Positions 28,006 through 36,571 of a stretch of 64,000 nt of DNA are shown here, in pieces. Location: assembly GCA_964510535.1 (NCBI GenBank), contig CAZECG010000010.1:1-64000 (forward strand), read 5' to 3'. This DNA is from JAJPXC01 sp964510535 (GTDB lineage Bacteria > Bacteroidota > Bacteroidia > Bacteroidales > Muribaculaceae). Position 1 is the stretch's first letter; every line of letters begins with the position of its first letter. Below the pieces are notes generated by a model that was given only the letters and a program-made list of their open reading frames with translations, was not told the origin of the DNA and ran no database searches. Position numbers and translations under genes: made by a program.

Positions 28006-28371
28006 TCATATAGCCACATGGATCCAACGCCCACCGCGCTCCCATATCAGCTCGCAGTGGGGAAGCCCGCCGAGTATCGCCATCAACCGACGGTTGCCCG
28101 CCACCGAACCGACAGTCAAATCCGCCGCCCGCCCTTGCAAGTGATAGCTCGACGGCACCCCGCCGACGGCGCGGTTAAGCTCCGGGCTGCGATAACCGCT
28201 GTTGACGGCGATAGGAGCGCCCAGAGCCTCACGAGCCGGGTCAAGCACCAGCGACACCAGCGACTTCAGATTTTTAACGGCCTCCGCCGGCGGAGTGTTG
28301 TCGATTCCGCGGGCCGACGCTACCGAGCTGCGAATCAGCTCATCAATACTGAAATATCTCATACTCATCAT
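28006..28371 (-). CDS. Small M15-family peptidase
   Basis: A 121-residue zinc peptidase of the M15 (D-Ala-D-Ala carboxypeptidase/endolysin) type. Zinc and catalytic residues are visible in SSYHLQGRAADLT (H77, D84) and the C-terminal WIHVAI (H118); NSGYRSPELN is also typical. There is no signal peptide, so it acts in the cytoplasm or leaves the cell by lysis or another route, as with phage-type endolysins. Three near-adjacent ATG codons allow alternative starts. It is the only minus-strand gene in this region, with a TAATTTTG -7 box at 28390-28383. Confidence 0.87.
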   Translation of the reverse strand: MMSMRYFSIDELIRSSVASARGIDNTPPAEAVKNLKSLVSLVLDPAREALGAPIAVNSGYRSPELNRAVGGVPSSYHLQGRAADLTVGSVAGNRRLMAILGGLPHCELIWERGGRWIHVAI

Positions 28372-28432
28372 CGGTTTTGGCGCAAAATTACCCCCCGACG
28401 AAAAACTATTGATGTGTTTTTAACCCTTCCAC

Positions 28433-28463
28433 TTTGACATTATTACAAAAAAATGTATCTTTG
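28433..28463 (+). promoter_or_regulatory. Promoter of the PpiD-like gene
   Basis: TTTG at 28433-28436, 19 bases, then TATCTTTG at 28456-28463: an excellent consensus match. The leader to the ATG at 28540 is about 70 bases. A minus-strand -7 box at 28390-28383 makes this a divergent promoter region. Confidence 0.8.
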
Positions 28464-28539
28464 TGCGCTAAAATGCCTACGAAAAGCATAGCGAAAACCG
28501 CCTTAAAAAGATAATAATCAAAAAAACCAGCAATAATAA

Positions 28540-30621
28540 ATGGCAACATTAGAAAAAATCCGAAGCAAATCGGCCCTTCTTTTCACTATCATCATTGTGG
28601 CCCTTCTTGCATTCATCCTCGGTGACTTCCTCACCTCCGGCCGCTCATTCTTCAGCGACCCCACAACCCTCGCTAAAGTCGACGGCCACAAAATCGACAT
28701 CAACGAATTTAGCTCTCGCGTCGAGCAGGTGCGCAATGCCCGCCAACAACAGGGCTACTCCGATGTCGACATCGCTCCTATCCAGCAGCAGGTGCTCGAC
28801 CAAATGATTTATGAAACACTGATGAACGAGGAGCTTGATATGCTCGGCATCGTTGTCACCGACGCTGAGCTGTCAACCGCCATGACAGGCCCCAACGCTC
28901 TCCCTTCAGTGGCAAACCAAGCTCGCCAATACGGGTTCGACACACCCGACAGCTTCTATGACGCCGCTTTCAACCCCTCAAAATACGGCATCGCACCCGA
29001 AAACGCACAGCAACTGAAAGCCTTATGGCTCGAAATGGAGAAAAGCACCGTCGAGATGCTGCGCCAACAGAAATTCGGCAACCTGTTCATGGGGACACTG
29101 ACCGCCAACGCCCTCGACTCAAAGAGCTACTACGACGAGAACGCCGCAACCTCGCGCATACTCTATGCGAAGAAAGACCTCTCGTCACTCAAAGATGAAG
29201 ATTTCCCCGTCAACGAAGCCGACATCAAAGCCCAGTATGACAAACGCCGCAACTCGTTCCGTCTCGACGAGCCGCGCCACATCGTTGACTACATCATTGT
29301 CAACGTGACACCCTCAGCCGACGACCGCGCGGCTGCCACGACCGAGGTCGAGGACGCCATCGCCGCCCTCCGCACCCAGCCGGGAACCGAAGGCGTCAAC
29401 GGCAACGTAAACTTCGGCGTCAACCGCCTCCAGCTCCCCAAAAGCCGCATAACCAACAGCGCAATCAAATCGGCCATCGACACCATGTCGACAGATGGGG
29501 TGCAGATGGTTTCGTTCCAGAATGACACCTACACCCTTGTGAAACTTTTCAACATCTCAAGCCAGGTTGACTCTGTGAACCTCGACTTTGCCGTTGTCGA
29601 AGGCGACATGGCCCACCGCGACTCAATCATAAACGCCCTCAACAGCGGAGCCAAGGCTTCCGATATGCTTGCCGCAGGCACACTCGCCGCCGCTCAGGAC
29701 AGCCTCTGGGTTTCTCTCCTTGACCCCCAACTCGGCACGATGAAAGACCAACTCGCATCAGCAGCCCAGGGTCAATATGTGGCTCTCGACACCATGGCCG
29801 GAGCACAGCAATACCGCGTGATGCGCGTCAAGACTCGCAAAGCCCCTGTCACCACCTACGATTTCGCAGAGATAACCTACAAAATCGAGCCTTCCACCGC
29901 AACTCTCCACACACTTGAAGGCGACCTGAGCAAATTCCTCAACGCAAACAACACATCAGCCAAGTTCGCCGAGAACGCCCCCGCCGCCAACTACAACATC
30001 TTCCCCGCCGAGCTGACCACTTCGTCACTCTCGCTCAACAACACCCCCGACACCCGCGAAGGTGTTAACTGGGCTATGGAAGCTAAGAAAGGCGAAGTGT
30101 CGCCAATCTTCCGCGACGACCGCAACACCCGCCTGTTCGCTGTGGCTGTCAAAGACATCTACGACGGCGAGTATCTCCCGATGACCGACACCAACATCAA
30201 CAAATACCTCACCGAGGAAGCGCGCAAAGAGAAAAAAGCGTCTAAGCTCCTCGCCGACTATCAAGACAAAGGAAAAACCGTCTATGACTACGCGTCACTG
30301 ATGGAGTCAAAAGTCGACACCACTCAGGTAACTTTCGGACAGTCCCGCGTGATGGGATTCTTCACCGCCGAGCCGGCACTCGTCGGCCGCGTGTCAGCAT
30401 CCAACCCCGGCGAGCTCAACGGCCCGTTCAAAGGCAACAACTCGGTTATCGTGTTCCAAGTGCTTGACGTGGAAAAGAGCGGTCTCCCCTACGATGAGAC
30501 CAACGCGCAAGCCTCGTTCGACCGCAGCCAAGGCGTTGACGCACTCTCGCGCAACTTCCCCGCCATACTGCGCGGCAAAACAAAAGTCGACAACCGCATA
30601 CAGAAATTCTATCGCAAATAA
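28540..30621 (+). CDS. PpiD/SurA-N-like periplasmic folding factor
   Basis: A 693-residue protein anchored by one N-terminal membrane helix (residues ~12-32) with the rest in the periplasm. After the helix, the SurA-N/PpiD-type chaperone domain reads VDGHKIDINEFSSRVEQVRNARQQQG and LDQMIYETLMNEELDMLGI. PpiD homologues assist folding of exported proteins near the Sec translocon. I could not find a canonical parvulin signature (for example a GGDLGW-like motif) in the middle section, so prolyl isomerase activity is doubtful. A Bacteroidetes-type promoter precedes it and a strong terminator follows. Confidence 0.83.
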   Translation: MATLEKIRSKSALLFTIIIVALLAFILGDFLTSGRSFFSDPTTLAKVDGHKIDINEFSSRVEQVRNARQQQGYSDVDIAPIQQQVLDQMIYETLMNEELDMLGIVVTDAELSTAMTGPNALPSVANQARQYGFDTPDSFYDAAFNPSKYGIAPENAQQLKALWLEMEKSTVEMLRQQKFGNLFMGTLTANALDSKSYYDENAATSRILYAKKDLSSLKDEDFPVNEADIKAQYDKRRNSFRLDEPRHIVDYIIVNVTPSADDRAAATTEVEDAIAALRTQPGTEGVNGNVNFGVNRLQLPKSRITNSAIKSAIDTMSTDGVQMVSFQNDTYTLVKLFNISSQVDSVNLDFAVVEGDMAHRDSIINALNSGAKASDMLAAGTLAAAQDSLWVSLLDPQLGTMKDQLASAAQGQYVALDTMAGAQQYRVMRVKTRKAPVTTYDFAEITYKIEPSTATLHTLEGDLSKFLNANNTSAKFAENAPAANYNIFPAELTTSSLSLNNTPDTREGVNWAMEAKKGEVSPIFRDDRNTRLFAVAVKDIYDGEYLPMTDTNINKYLTEEARKEKKASKLLADYQDKGKTVYDYASLMESKVDTTQVTFGQSRVMGFFTAEPALVGRVSASNPGELNGPFKGNNSVIVFQVLDVEKSGLPYDETNAQASFDRSQGVDALSRNFPAILRGKTKVDNRIQKFYRK

Positions 30622-30642
30622 AAAACTACCGTCATGGGGCAA

Positions 30643-30684
30643 CATAAGAAAAGGGCCGATTTCAAAATCGGCCCTTTTCTTATG
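30643..30684. terminator. Strong terminator after the PpiD-like gene
   Basis: A near-perfect 20-base-pair inverted repeat (30643-30662 with 30665-30684) whose core is AAAAGGGCCGAT paired with ATCGGCCCTTTT. A and T runs flank the GC core on both sides, so it could work in either direction. Confidence 0.92.
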
Positions 30685-30705
30685 CTCTTTTCACGATTTT
30701 ATAAT

Positions 30706-30713
30706 TATCTTTG
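30706..30713 (+). promoter_or_regulatory. -7 box of the RsmI-like gene
   Basis: TATCTTTG at 30706-30713 matches the -7 consensus but ends only five bases before the GTG start at 30719. No good -33 box is visible, because the terminator occupies that space. Confidence 0.5.
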
Positions 30714-30718
30714 TCATC

Positions 30719-31453
30719 GTGAATCAAGAGCCAACAACCGCAGAGAAACCAGCCGTCGGGCTATACCTGTTCCCGGTGACGCTTAGCGACGCGCCTCTCG
30801 ACAACGTGCTGCCGACACTCAACCTCAAATTGATAACCGGCATCAGACACTTCATCGTCGAGAACGTACGCTCGGCAAGGCGATTTCTGCGCCAATGCGA
30901 CCGCTCAATCGACATCGACTCGCTCACATTCCACACCCTCGACGAACACACCCGTCCCGACGAGATAGCCCCGATGCTCGACCCTCTCGCCCAAGGACAC
31001 CCCATGGGTGTGATTTCCGAAGCGGGATGCCCAGCCATCGCCGACCCCGGAGCCGACGTTGTCGCTATCGCTCAACGGCGCGGCTACAACGTCTACCCCC
31101 TCGTCGGGCCGTCGAGCATTCTGCTCGGGCTTATGGGCTCGGGCTTCAACGGACAGAGTTTCGCATTCAACGGTTACCTCCCGCGGGAAAAGGGTGAACG
31201 CGCGGCCAAGCTGCGCGAAATGCGCTCACGGATAGCCCGAGAGCGACAAACCCAGATTTTCATCGAGACACCCTATCGCAACAACCGCATGGTCGCCGAA
31301 CTTTGCGCGACACTGCCCGGCGATATGCTGCTCTGCGTGGCGTGCGACGTGACTGCGCCACAAGCCTCAATTACAACAAAAACGATAGCCTCATGGGGCA
31401 AGTCAAAATATGACTTCGACAAGAGACCGGCGATTTTCCTCCTGTTCAGTTGA
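30719..31453 (+). CDS. RsmI-like SAM-dependent methyltransferase
   Basis: A 244-residue tetrapyrrole-methylase-fold enzyme related to RsmI, which 2'-O-methylates 16S rRNA. The SAM-binding pattern includes GVISEAGCPAIADPGADVV and LVGPSSILLGLMGSGFNGQSF. ETPYRNNRM is a further family motif. It is the short Bacteroidetes variant. The frame is open from 30464, but the sequence upstream is the preceding gene read in another frame. I chose the GTG at 30719, which begins NQEPTTAEKPAVGLYLFPVTL. Transcription from the box at 30706 would give a leaderless or nearly leaderless mRNA. Confidence 0.86.
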   Translation: MNQEPTTAEKPAVGLYLFPVTLSDAPLDNVLPTLNLKLITGIRHFIVENVRSARRFLRQCDRSIDIDSLTFHTLDEHTRPDEIAPMLDPLAQGHPMGVISEAGCPAIADPGADVVAIAQRRGYNVYPLVGPSSILLGLMGSGFNGQSFAFNGYLPREKGERAAKLREMRSRIARERQTQIFIETPYRNNRMVAELCATLPGDMLLCVACDVTAPQASITTKTIASWGKSKYDFDKRPAIFLLFS

Positions 31454-31466
31454 CCAATAAACCAAA

Positions 31467-32510
31467 ATGCCTAAATATAAACGCAGACCGACAATCAACG
31501 AATCTCTTCCGGGGCTTTTCGATGAATTTGAAATCGACATGACCCGGGAGGAGCTGCCCATTCACCCCTCAATCAAAGAGCACGCCACACGCGTGATGTT
31601 GAGCGGAGGCATAGAGAAGACGGAGACGGCAGGCGACAACGCCGTCGAGCCGTTGCAAGCCATCGCCGTCGGCAGCAGGTTGAAATTCATCTCGTTTGGC
31701 AGCGGCAGTAGCGGCAACTGCGCATTTATCGGCGATGACAACGGCGGCTTTCTCATCGATGCCGGAGTCGACCCCGCGAAGATATTGCCCGAATTGCGGA
31801 AACACGGAATCAAGACCGAAAAAATAGCCGGAATCATACTCACCCACGACCATGGCGACCATGTGAGATATGCCTACTGCCTACTCAGGCGCAACCCTCA
31901 CATGTCGCTCTATTGCACCCCCAAGGCCTTCAACGGCATCCTGCGACGCCACAACATCTCGCGACGCATAAAAGATTACCACAAACCCATTTACAAAGAA
32001 ATACCCTTCGAGATCGGCGACTTCAAGCTGACGGCGTTCGAGGTGCAGCACGACGGATCGGACAACGCCGGATTTTTCATCGAACACGGCTCCCACACAT
32101 TCGCCATCGCCACCGACCTCGGTTGCGTAAGCCAAAGAGCCGACTTCTATATGCGTCAAGCGCGATACATCATAATCGAAAGCAACTACGACAAGGAGAT
32201 GCTTATCGCCGGACATTACCCCGAGTACCTGAAGGCACGCATACTCGCCGACAACGGACACCTCGACAATGTGGACGCCGCCGCTTACATAGCCTCAATC
32301 TACACCCCTCGGCTGACCCATGTGTTCTTGTGCCACCTGAGCCACGACAACAACACACCCGAAAAAGCCACCGAAACCATGAAAAACGCATTACAGGCAA
32401 AAGGGGTGGTAGTCGGCGACGGCTCCGACAGCATCGAATCGCGCGAAGCGCAAATCCAAGTAATGGCACTCCCGCGGTTTGAACCCACCAGAATGTTCAT
32501 CTTCCGATAA
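31467..32510 (+). CDS. Metallo-beta-lactamase-fold hydrolase with N-terminal extension
   Basis: A 347-residue protein. Residues ~75-330 form a metallo-beta-lactamase fold of the YycJ/WalJ type, with FGSGSSGNCAFIG, the metal motif LTHDHGDHV, and later AIATDLGC and FLCHLSHDNN. Such proteins are thought to be exonucleases or phosphodiesterases. The first ~70 residues (MPKYKRRPTINESLPGLF and onward) are extra compared with stand-alone homologues, unrecognised and moderately acidic. The gene follows the methyltransferase by 13 bases and is probably co-transcribed. Confidence 0.85.
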   Translation: MPKYKRRPTINESLPGLFDEFEIDMTREELPIHPSIKEHATRVMLSGGIEKTETAGDNAVEPLQAIAVGSRLKFISFGSGSSGNCAFIGDDNGGFLIDAGVDPAKILPELRKHGIKTEKIAGIILTHDHGDHVRYAYCLLRRNPHMSLYCTPKAFNGILRRHNISRRIKDYHKPIYKEIPFEIGDFKLTAFEVQHDGSDNAGFFIEHGSHTFAIATDLGCVSQRADFYMRQARYIIIESNYDKEMLIAGHYPEYLKARILADNGHLDNVDAAAYIASIYTPRLTHVFLCHLSHDNNTPEKATETMKNALQAKGVVVGDGSDSIESREAQIQVMALPRFEPTRMFIFR

Positions 32511-32539
32511 TCGTCACAACCCTTAGCAGAAACCCGACA

Positions 32540-33682
32540 ATGAAGCAATTGAGAATCGGTTTTGACGCAAAACGCGCCGTGCGCAACTTCACGGGACTGG
32601 GAAATTACAGCCGCCTGATTGTCGACTCGCTCGCCCGACGCTATCCCGGCAACCAATATCTGATGTACTCTCCCGACGCGCGCCCCAACCGGCGGCTCGC
32701 CCCGATTCTTGACCTCGAAAACGTGGAACTCAGATTGCCGGCGACAACCGCAGGCAAAGCGATGCCTTCGCTGTGGAGGATAAGCGGCATAACCGGCGAC
32801 CTGCGCCGAGACAAAATCGACCTCTTCCACGGTCTCAGTAACGAGCTGCCGCTTAACATCGAAAAGAGCGGTATACCATCTGTGGTAACCATCCACGACG
32901 TGATTTTCAGGCATTTCCCTCAATGCTACAAACCGATTGACCGAAAAATTTACGATTACAAATTTGCGAAAGCCGCACGAGCCGCCACACGCGTCATAGC
33001 AATAAGCGAATGCACCCGCCGCGACATCATCAACGCCTACGGCATACCTGCCGGGAAAATCGACGTGGTCTATCAAGGCTGCGACCCCTCTTTCGCCAAG
33101 GACGTGACAGACACGGAAATTGAAAATCTACGGACGAAGTACGGCCTCGACGGCCCGTTTATAGTGACAATCGGCACCGTCGAGACACGCAAAAACCAGC
33201 TTCTCGCCGTCAAAGCCCTACGCGGGCTTCCCGCCGACATATCGCTCGTGATTGTCGGCCGACAGACCCCCTATGCCGACGAGATACGCCGCTACATCGC
33301 CGCCAATTCCCTCTCTGACCGCGTCAAGTGGATTGACAACGCGCCGTTCGCCGAGTTACCGGCATTCTACCGCGCCTCCCTGTTCTCGACCTACACATCC
33401 CGCTATGAAGGATTTGGTCTCCCGGTCATCGAATCACTCTCAGCCTCGACCCCCGTTATCGTCGCGTCAGGCTCATGCCTCGAAGAAGCCGGAGGCCCTT
33501 CGACACCGGCAGTCAACCCCGACGATGTCGACGAGATGATACACCAATGCCGTCTCATGATTGACGACACCAATCACCGCACCTCGACAGCAGCGGCAGG
33601 ACACGACTACGTCGCCCGATTCAATCAAGAGGCTTTCACCCGCAAAGTGATGGAAGTTTACGACAAAGCCTTAACCAACTAA
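32540..33682 (+). CDS. GT4 family glycosyltransferase
   Basis: A 380-residue GT-B glycosyltransferase. The N-terminal acceptor domain has FTGLGNYSRLIVDSL and LFHGLSNELPLN. The C-terminal donor domain has TIGTVETRKNQ (the usual GTxEPRKN region) and SRYEGFGLPVIESLSASTPVI, which includes the E-x(7)-E retaining motif. It probably transfers a hexose or related sugar to a cell-surface glycan. There is no signal peptide or membrane segment. With the following epimerase it may form a small surface-sugar unit; the donor and acceptor are unknown. Confidence 0.9.
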   Translation: MKQLRIGFDAKRAVRNFTGLGNYSRLIVDSLARRYPGNQYLMYSPDARPNRRLAPILDLENVELRLPATTAGKAMPSLWRISGITGDLRRDKIDLFHGLSNELPLNIEKSGIPSVVTIHDVIFRHFPQCYKPIDRKIYDYKFAKAARAATRVIAISECTRRDIINAYGIPAGKIDVVYQGCDPSFAKDVTDTEIENLRTKYGLDGPFIVTIGTVETRKNQLLAVKALRGLPADISLVIVGRQTPYADEIRRYIAANSLSDRVKWIDNAPFAELPAFYRASLFSTYTSRYEGFGLPVIESLSASTPVIVASGSCLEEAGGPSTPAVNPDDVDEMIHQCRLMIDDTNHRTSTAAAGHDYVARFNQEAFTRKVMEVYDKALTN

Positions 33683-33699
33683 CCCACCACATACCACCA

Positions 33700-34713
33700 A
33701 TGAGCAAACGTTTATTGATAGTCGGCGCGGGGGGCTTCATCGGCGGGTTCATAGCCCGGCGGAGCCTCCAATTAGGCTACGACACCTGGGTAGCGGTCAG
33801 AGAAACCACCTCGCGGCGGTATCTCGACGACCCGCGCCTGCATTTCCTCGTCCTCGACTACGAGAACACCGACGACATAGCACGCAAACTGGCCGACGCC
33901 ATGCCGGCAACCGAGCGTTGGGACTACATAATCTACAATCTCGGTGCCACCAAATGCGTCAACTTCGCCGACTTCAACCGCATCAACTACCAATACCTGC
34001 GCAACTTCACCGACGCGCTACAGCAATCCCGCCGCATTCCGTCACGGTTTCTGTATGTCAGCAGCCTGAGCGCGCTCGGACCGGTCAGAGAGGCCGACGG
34101 GCTACCAATCGACGGCACCGAGGTACCACTCCCCGACACCCGTTACGGAGTATCGAAAATCAAAGCCGAGACCCACCTCGAAACCATACCCGGTTTCCCA
34201 TACATAATATTCAGGCCCACCGGCGTTTACGGCCCTCACGAACAAGACTACCTGATGATGATTAAATCAATCGACTCTCATTGGGATTTCGGCGTTGGCT
34301 ACAAGAAACAGATGCTAACGTTCATCTATGTGGAAGACTTGGTCGAAGCCATGTTCGCAGCACTTGAATCGGGCGTCACGCGAAAAAAATACATCATCTC
34401 CGAAGATGCCGCATACACCCAGGACGAATTCCGCGCCATCGTCGCCAAAGAACTCGGCGTGAAATGGGTTATACCGGTTAAACTACCATTATGGATGGCC
34501 TATGTCGCCTCGGTCGTCGCCGAGAAATGGGGACTTATCAGACTGAAACCCAGCACCCTCAACCGAGACAAATACAAAATCATGCGCCAACGCAACTGGT
34601 CGTGCGACATCAGCGCGGCTAAGAGCGATTTCGGGTTCGCTCCAAGATTCACGCTCGCCGACGGAATCCGCGAAACCGTCAAATCCTACCGCCAATCAAA
34701 GAAACAAACGTAA
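33700..34713 (+). CDS. NAD-dependent epimerase/dehydratase family protein
   Basis: A 337-residue extended short-chain dehydrogenase/reductase. It has the NAD motif VGAGGFIGGF near the N-terminus, a YVSSLSALGP strand, the catalytic YGVSK (Y-x-x-x-K) and PTGVYGPHEQDYLM. These place it in the sugar-nucleotide epimerase/dehydratase class, though some members act on other substrates. It follows the glycosyltransferase by 17 bases and its stop codon shares a base with the next start (TAATG), so the three genes look like one operon. Confidence 0.88.
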   Translation: MSKRLLIVGAGGFIGGFIARRSLQLGYDTWVAVRETTSRRYLDDPRLHFLVLDYENTDDIARKLADAMPATERWDYIIYNLGATKCVNFADFNRINYQYLRNFTDALQQSRRIPSRFLYVSSLSALGPVREADGLPIDGTEVPLPDTRYGVSKIKAETHLETIPGFPYIIFRPTGVYGPHEQDYLMMIKSIDSHWDFGVGYKKQMLTFIYVEDLVEAMFAALESGVTRKKYIISEDAAYTQDEFRAIVAKELGVKWVIPVKLPLWMAYVASVVAEKWGLIRLKPSTLNRDKYKIMRQRNWSCDISAAKSDFGFAPRFTLADGIRETVKSYRQSKKQT

Positions 34714-34976
34714 TGGAAACACGGACAAAAACCCCATGGTGGGTAATCACGCTGATAATCATCGCAATGCTACCCGGATTCGCATTCCCGCAACTGCTGT
34801 CGGCCACAGAACCCGCCACACAAGCCCGCGTGTTCGTATGGCTCTACCCCCTCTACCTGCTCGCCGCCGGAGGGCTCGCCTACATCTGCTACCAACAGCG
34901 GCAAACCGTCACTTGGATGATACTCATCCTCATGCTTATGACCCACGCCGCCCTCTGGACACTAATCCTTTATTGA
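34713..34976 (+). CDS. Small membrane protein of unknown function
   Basis: An 87-residue protein with three predicted membrane helices (about residues 8-28, 40-60 and 66-86) and few charged residues after the N-terminus (METRTKTPWW). I do not recognise the family. Its start overlaps the epimerase stop codon by one base, implying translational coupling and a role linked to the preceding sugar genes. Confidence 0.7.
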   Translation: METRTKTPWWVITLIIIAMLPGFAFPQLLSATEPATQARVFVWLYPLYLLAAGGLAYICYQQRQTVTWMILILMLMTHAALWTLILY

Positions 34977-35276
34977 TATAACCGACACCCGTTTTAAATC
35001 TTTCACCGCATCCCATCCCTCAGCCCTCGCAAGTATATAGAGAACACCCGATTCCGAGTAAGAGCAACGTTGACGATTCAACGCCGCTTGAAACCCGTCA
35101 CGAACCATTGAGTTTGCAATTGTAAATGCGCCGTAAGGAGGCACAACAGCCTATGTTGATAAATTCTTACGGCTAAGGGGAATTTTATTGAATTTATAGA
35201 TGTAAATTCTGAAAGTTTTAACTATCTTTACGTCCCGAAAACCTATAAACATTTTAGCCGCTTTCAACCCCTTGCA
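34977..35276. other. Intergenic region before rsmH, mraZ absent
   Basis: This 300-base gap lies where Bacteroidetes dcw clusters usually carry mraZ, and no mraZ-like frame is present. It contains a paired structure (GCCGTAAG at 35130-35137 with CTTACGGC at 35166-35173, enclosing AGGC-ACAACA-GCCT). A TATCTTTA box at 35223-35230 could be the rsmH -7 element. A minus-strand GTG frame (35144-34962, 60 residues) is open but has no ribosome binding site. Confidence 0.55.
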
Positions 35277-36185
35277 ATGACCGAGCAAGCCTACCATATT
35301 CCAGCCCTTCTTCCCGAGGTAATCCAAGGGCTAAACATCAATCCCGACGGGATTTATGTCGATGTGACGTATGGCGGCGGAGGCCACTCCCGCGCCATTG
35401 TCGACTCACTGTCGCCAAAAGGGCATCTCTACGGGATGGACCAAGACCTTGACGCTGTGTCGAGAGCCATGACCGACCCGCGTTTCACAATCATCAGAGG
35501 CAACTTCCGATTTATCGGAAATTTCCTGCGGTTCTACGGGATTGACAGCGTCGACGGCATTTTGGCCGACCTCGGCGTTTCGTTCCACCACTTCGACGAC
35601 CCCGCGCGCGGCTTCTCGTTCAGATGGGAAGGACCGCTCGATATGCGCATGAACCAATCCGCGCCGACCGATGCCGCGAAAATCTTAGCCGACTACCCCG
35701 AAGAACGCCTCGCCGACATATTCTACCTCTACGGAGAGCTGAAATCGGCGCGCCGCATAGCGTCGGCTATCGTCAAAGCCCGCCTGACAGCCCCGGTCGA
35801 CACCGTAGAGCGGCTTCTATCCATAGTCTCACCCTTGATAAACCCGCGGCAGGAGAAAAAAGAACTCGCCCAACTGTTCCAAGCTCTGCGCATTGAAGTC
35901 AACGGCGAAATCGACGCGCTGAAAGCACTGCTCTCCGCCTCGCTGAAAGCGCTGAAACCCGGTGGACGACTTGCCGTCATCACCTACCACTCCCTTGAAG
36001 ACCGCCTCGTCAAGAATTTCATGCGCGACGGCGATTTCTCAGGCACCCCGCAAAAAGACTTTTACGGACGCAGCCTCGCCCCGATGAAACTGCTCAACTC
36101 CAAGCCAATCACCGCTTCTGACTGCGAAGTGGAACGCAATCCGCGCTCTCGCAGCGCAAAACTACGCATAGCCCAAAAACTATAA
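35277..36185 (+). CDS. rsmH: 16S rRNA m4C1402 methyltransferase RsmH (MraW)
   Basis: A 302-residue SAM-dependent methyltransferase that methylates N4 of C1402 in 16S rRNA. Landmarks are YHIPALLPEVIQGL, VDVTYGGGGHSRAIV, DLGVSFHHFDDPARGFSFR, LDMRMNQ and the C-terminal AVITYHSLEDRLVKNFM. It is the first gene of the dcw cluster here. The upstream gap carries only a weak -7 box. Confidence 0.95.
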   Translation: MTEQAYHIPALLPEVIQGLNINPDGIYVDVTYGGGGHSRAIVDSLSPKGHLYGMDQDLDAVSRAMTDPRFTIIRGNFRFIGNFLRFYGIDSVDGILADLGVSFHHFDDPARGFSFRWEGPLDMRMNQSAPTDAAKILADYPEERLADIFYLYGELKSARRIASAIVKARLTAPVDTVERLLSIVSPLINPRQEKKELAQLFQALRIEVNGEIDALKALLSASLKALKPGGRLAVITYHSLEDRLVKNFMRDGDFSGTPQKDFYGRSLAPMKLLNSKPITASDCEVERNPRSRSAKLRIAQKL

Positions 36186-36214
36186 ACCGTCAACGACAGC
36201 GACACCAAAACCAA

Positions 36215-36571
36215 ATGGCACCATCAAACAGACAAACGTCCAACGACAGCGACAAAGGCTCGTGGTTCATGCGCATAAGGCACGGACGACTGCTGTCGAC
36301 CGACTTTTTCGCTCGAAACTGGGTCATTGTCCTGACAATAATCATCATGTTTCTGATTTACATCACTAACAAATACCAGTGCCAGACCCGCATGGAAACC
36401 ATACAGTCGCTGCAACACCGACTTGAGATAGTCAAGACCGAGTGCGTCCTGCAGCAAAGCCGCTACATGAGCCGCACACGCGAATCGGCTATGCGCGAAC
36501 TCGTCGACACTATGCACCTCGGGCTTAGCATTCAAGAACTCCCACCCTACAAAATCAGCAGAGAACGATGA
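36215..36571 (+). CDS. ftsL: FtsL-like division protein
   Basis: A 118-residue bitopic membrane protein in the usual ftsL position between rsmH and ftsI. A cytoplasmic segment of ~35 residues is followed by one membrane helix (residues ~39-56, VIVLTIIIMFLIYI) and a periplasmic coiled-coil-like part (METIQSLQHRLEIVKTECV). FtsL works with FtsB and FtsQ to activate septal FtsW-FtsI. The Bacteroidetes form is divergent, so the call rests largely on context. It overlaps ftsI by four bases. Confidence 0.82.
   Translation: MAPSNRQTSNDSDKGSWFMRIRHGRLLSTDFFARNWVIVLTIIIMFLIYITNKYQCQTRMETIQSLQHRLEIVKTECVLQQSRYMSRTRESAMRELVDTMHLGLSIQELPPYKISRER

Noticed and set aside
34962..35144. 60-residue minus-strand frame before rsmH
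   Set aside because: GTG start without a ribosome binding site and no convincing family match; the hairpin at 35130 overlaps its start. It could still be a small gene or remnant.
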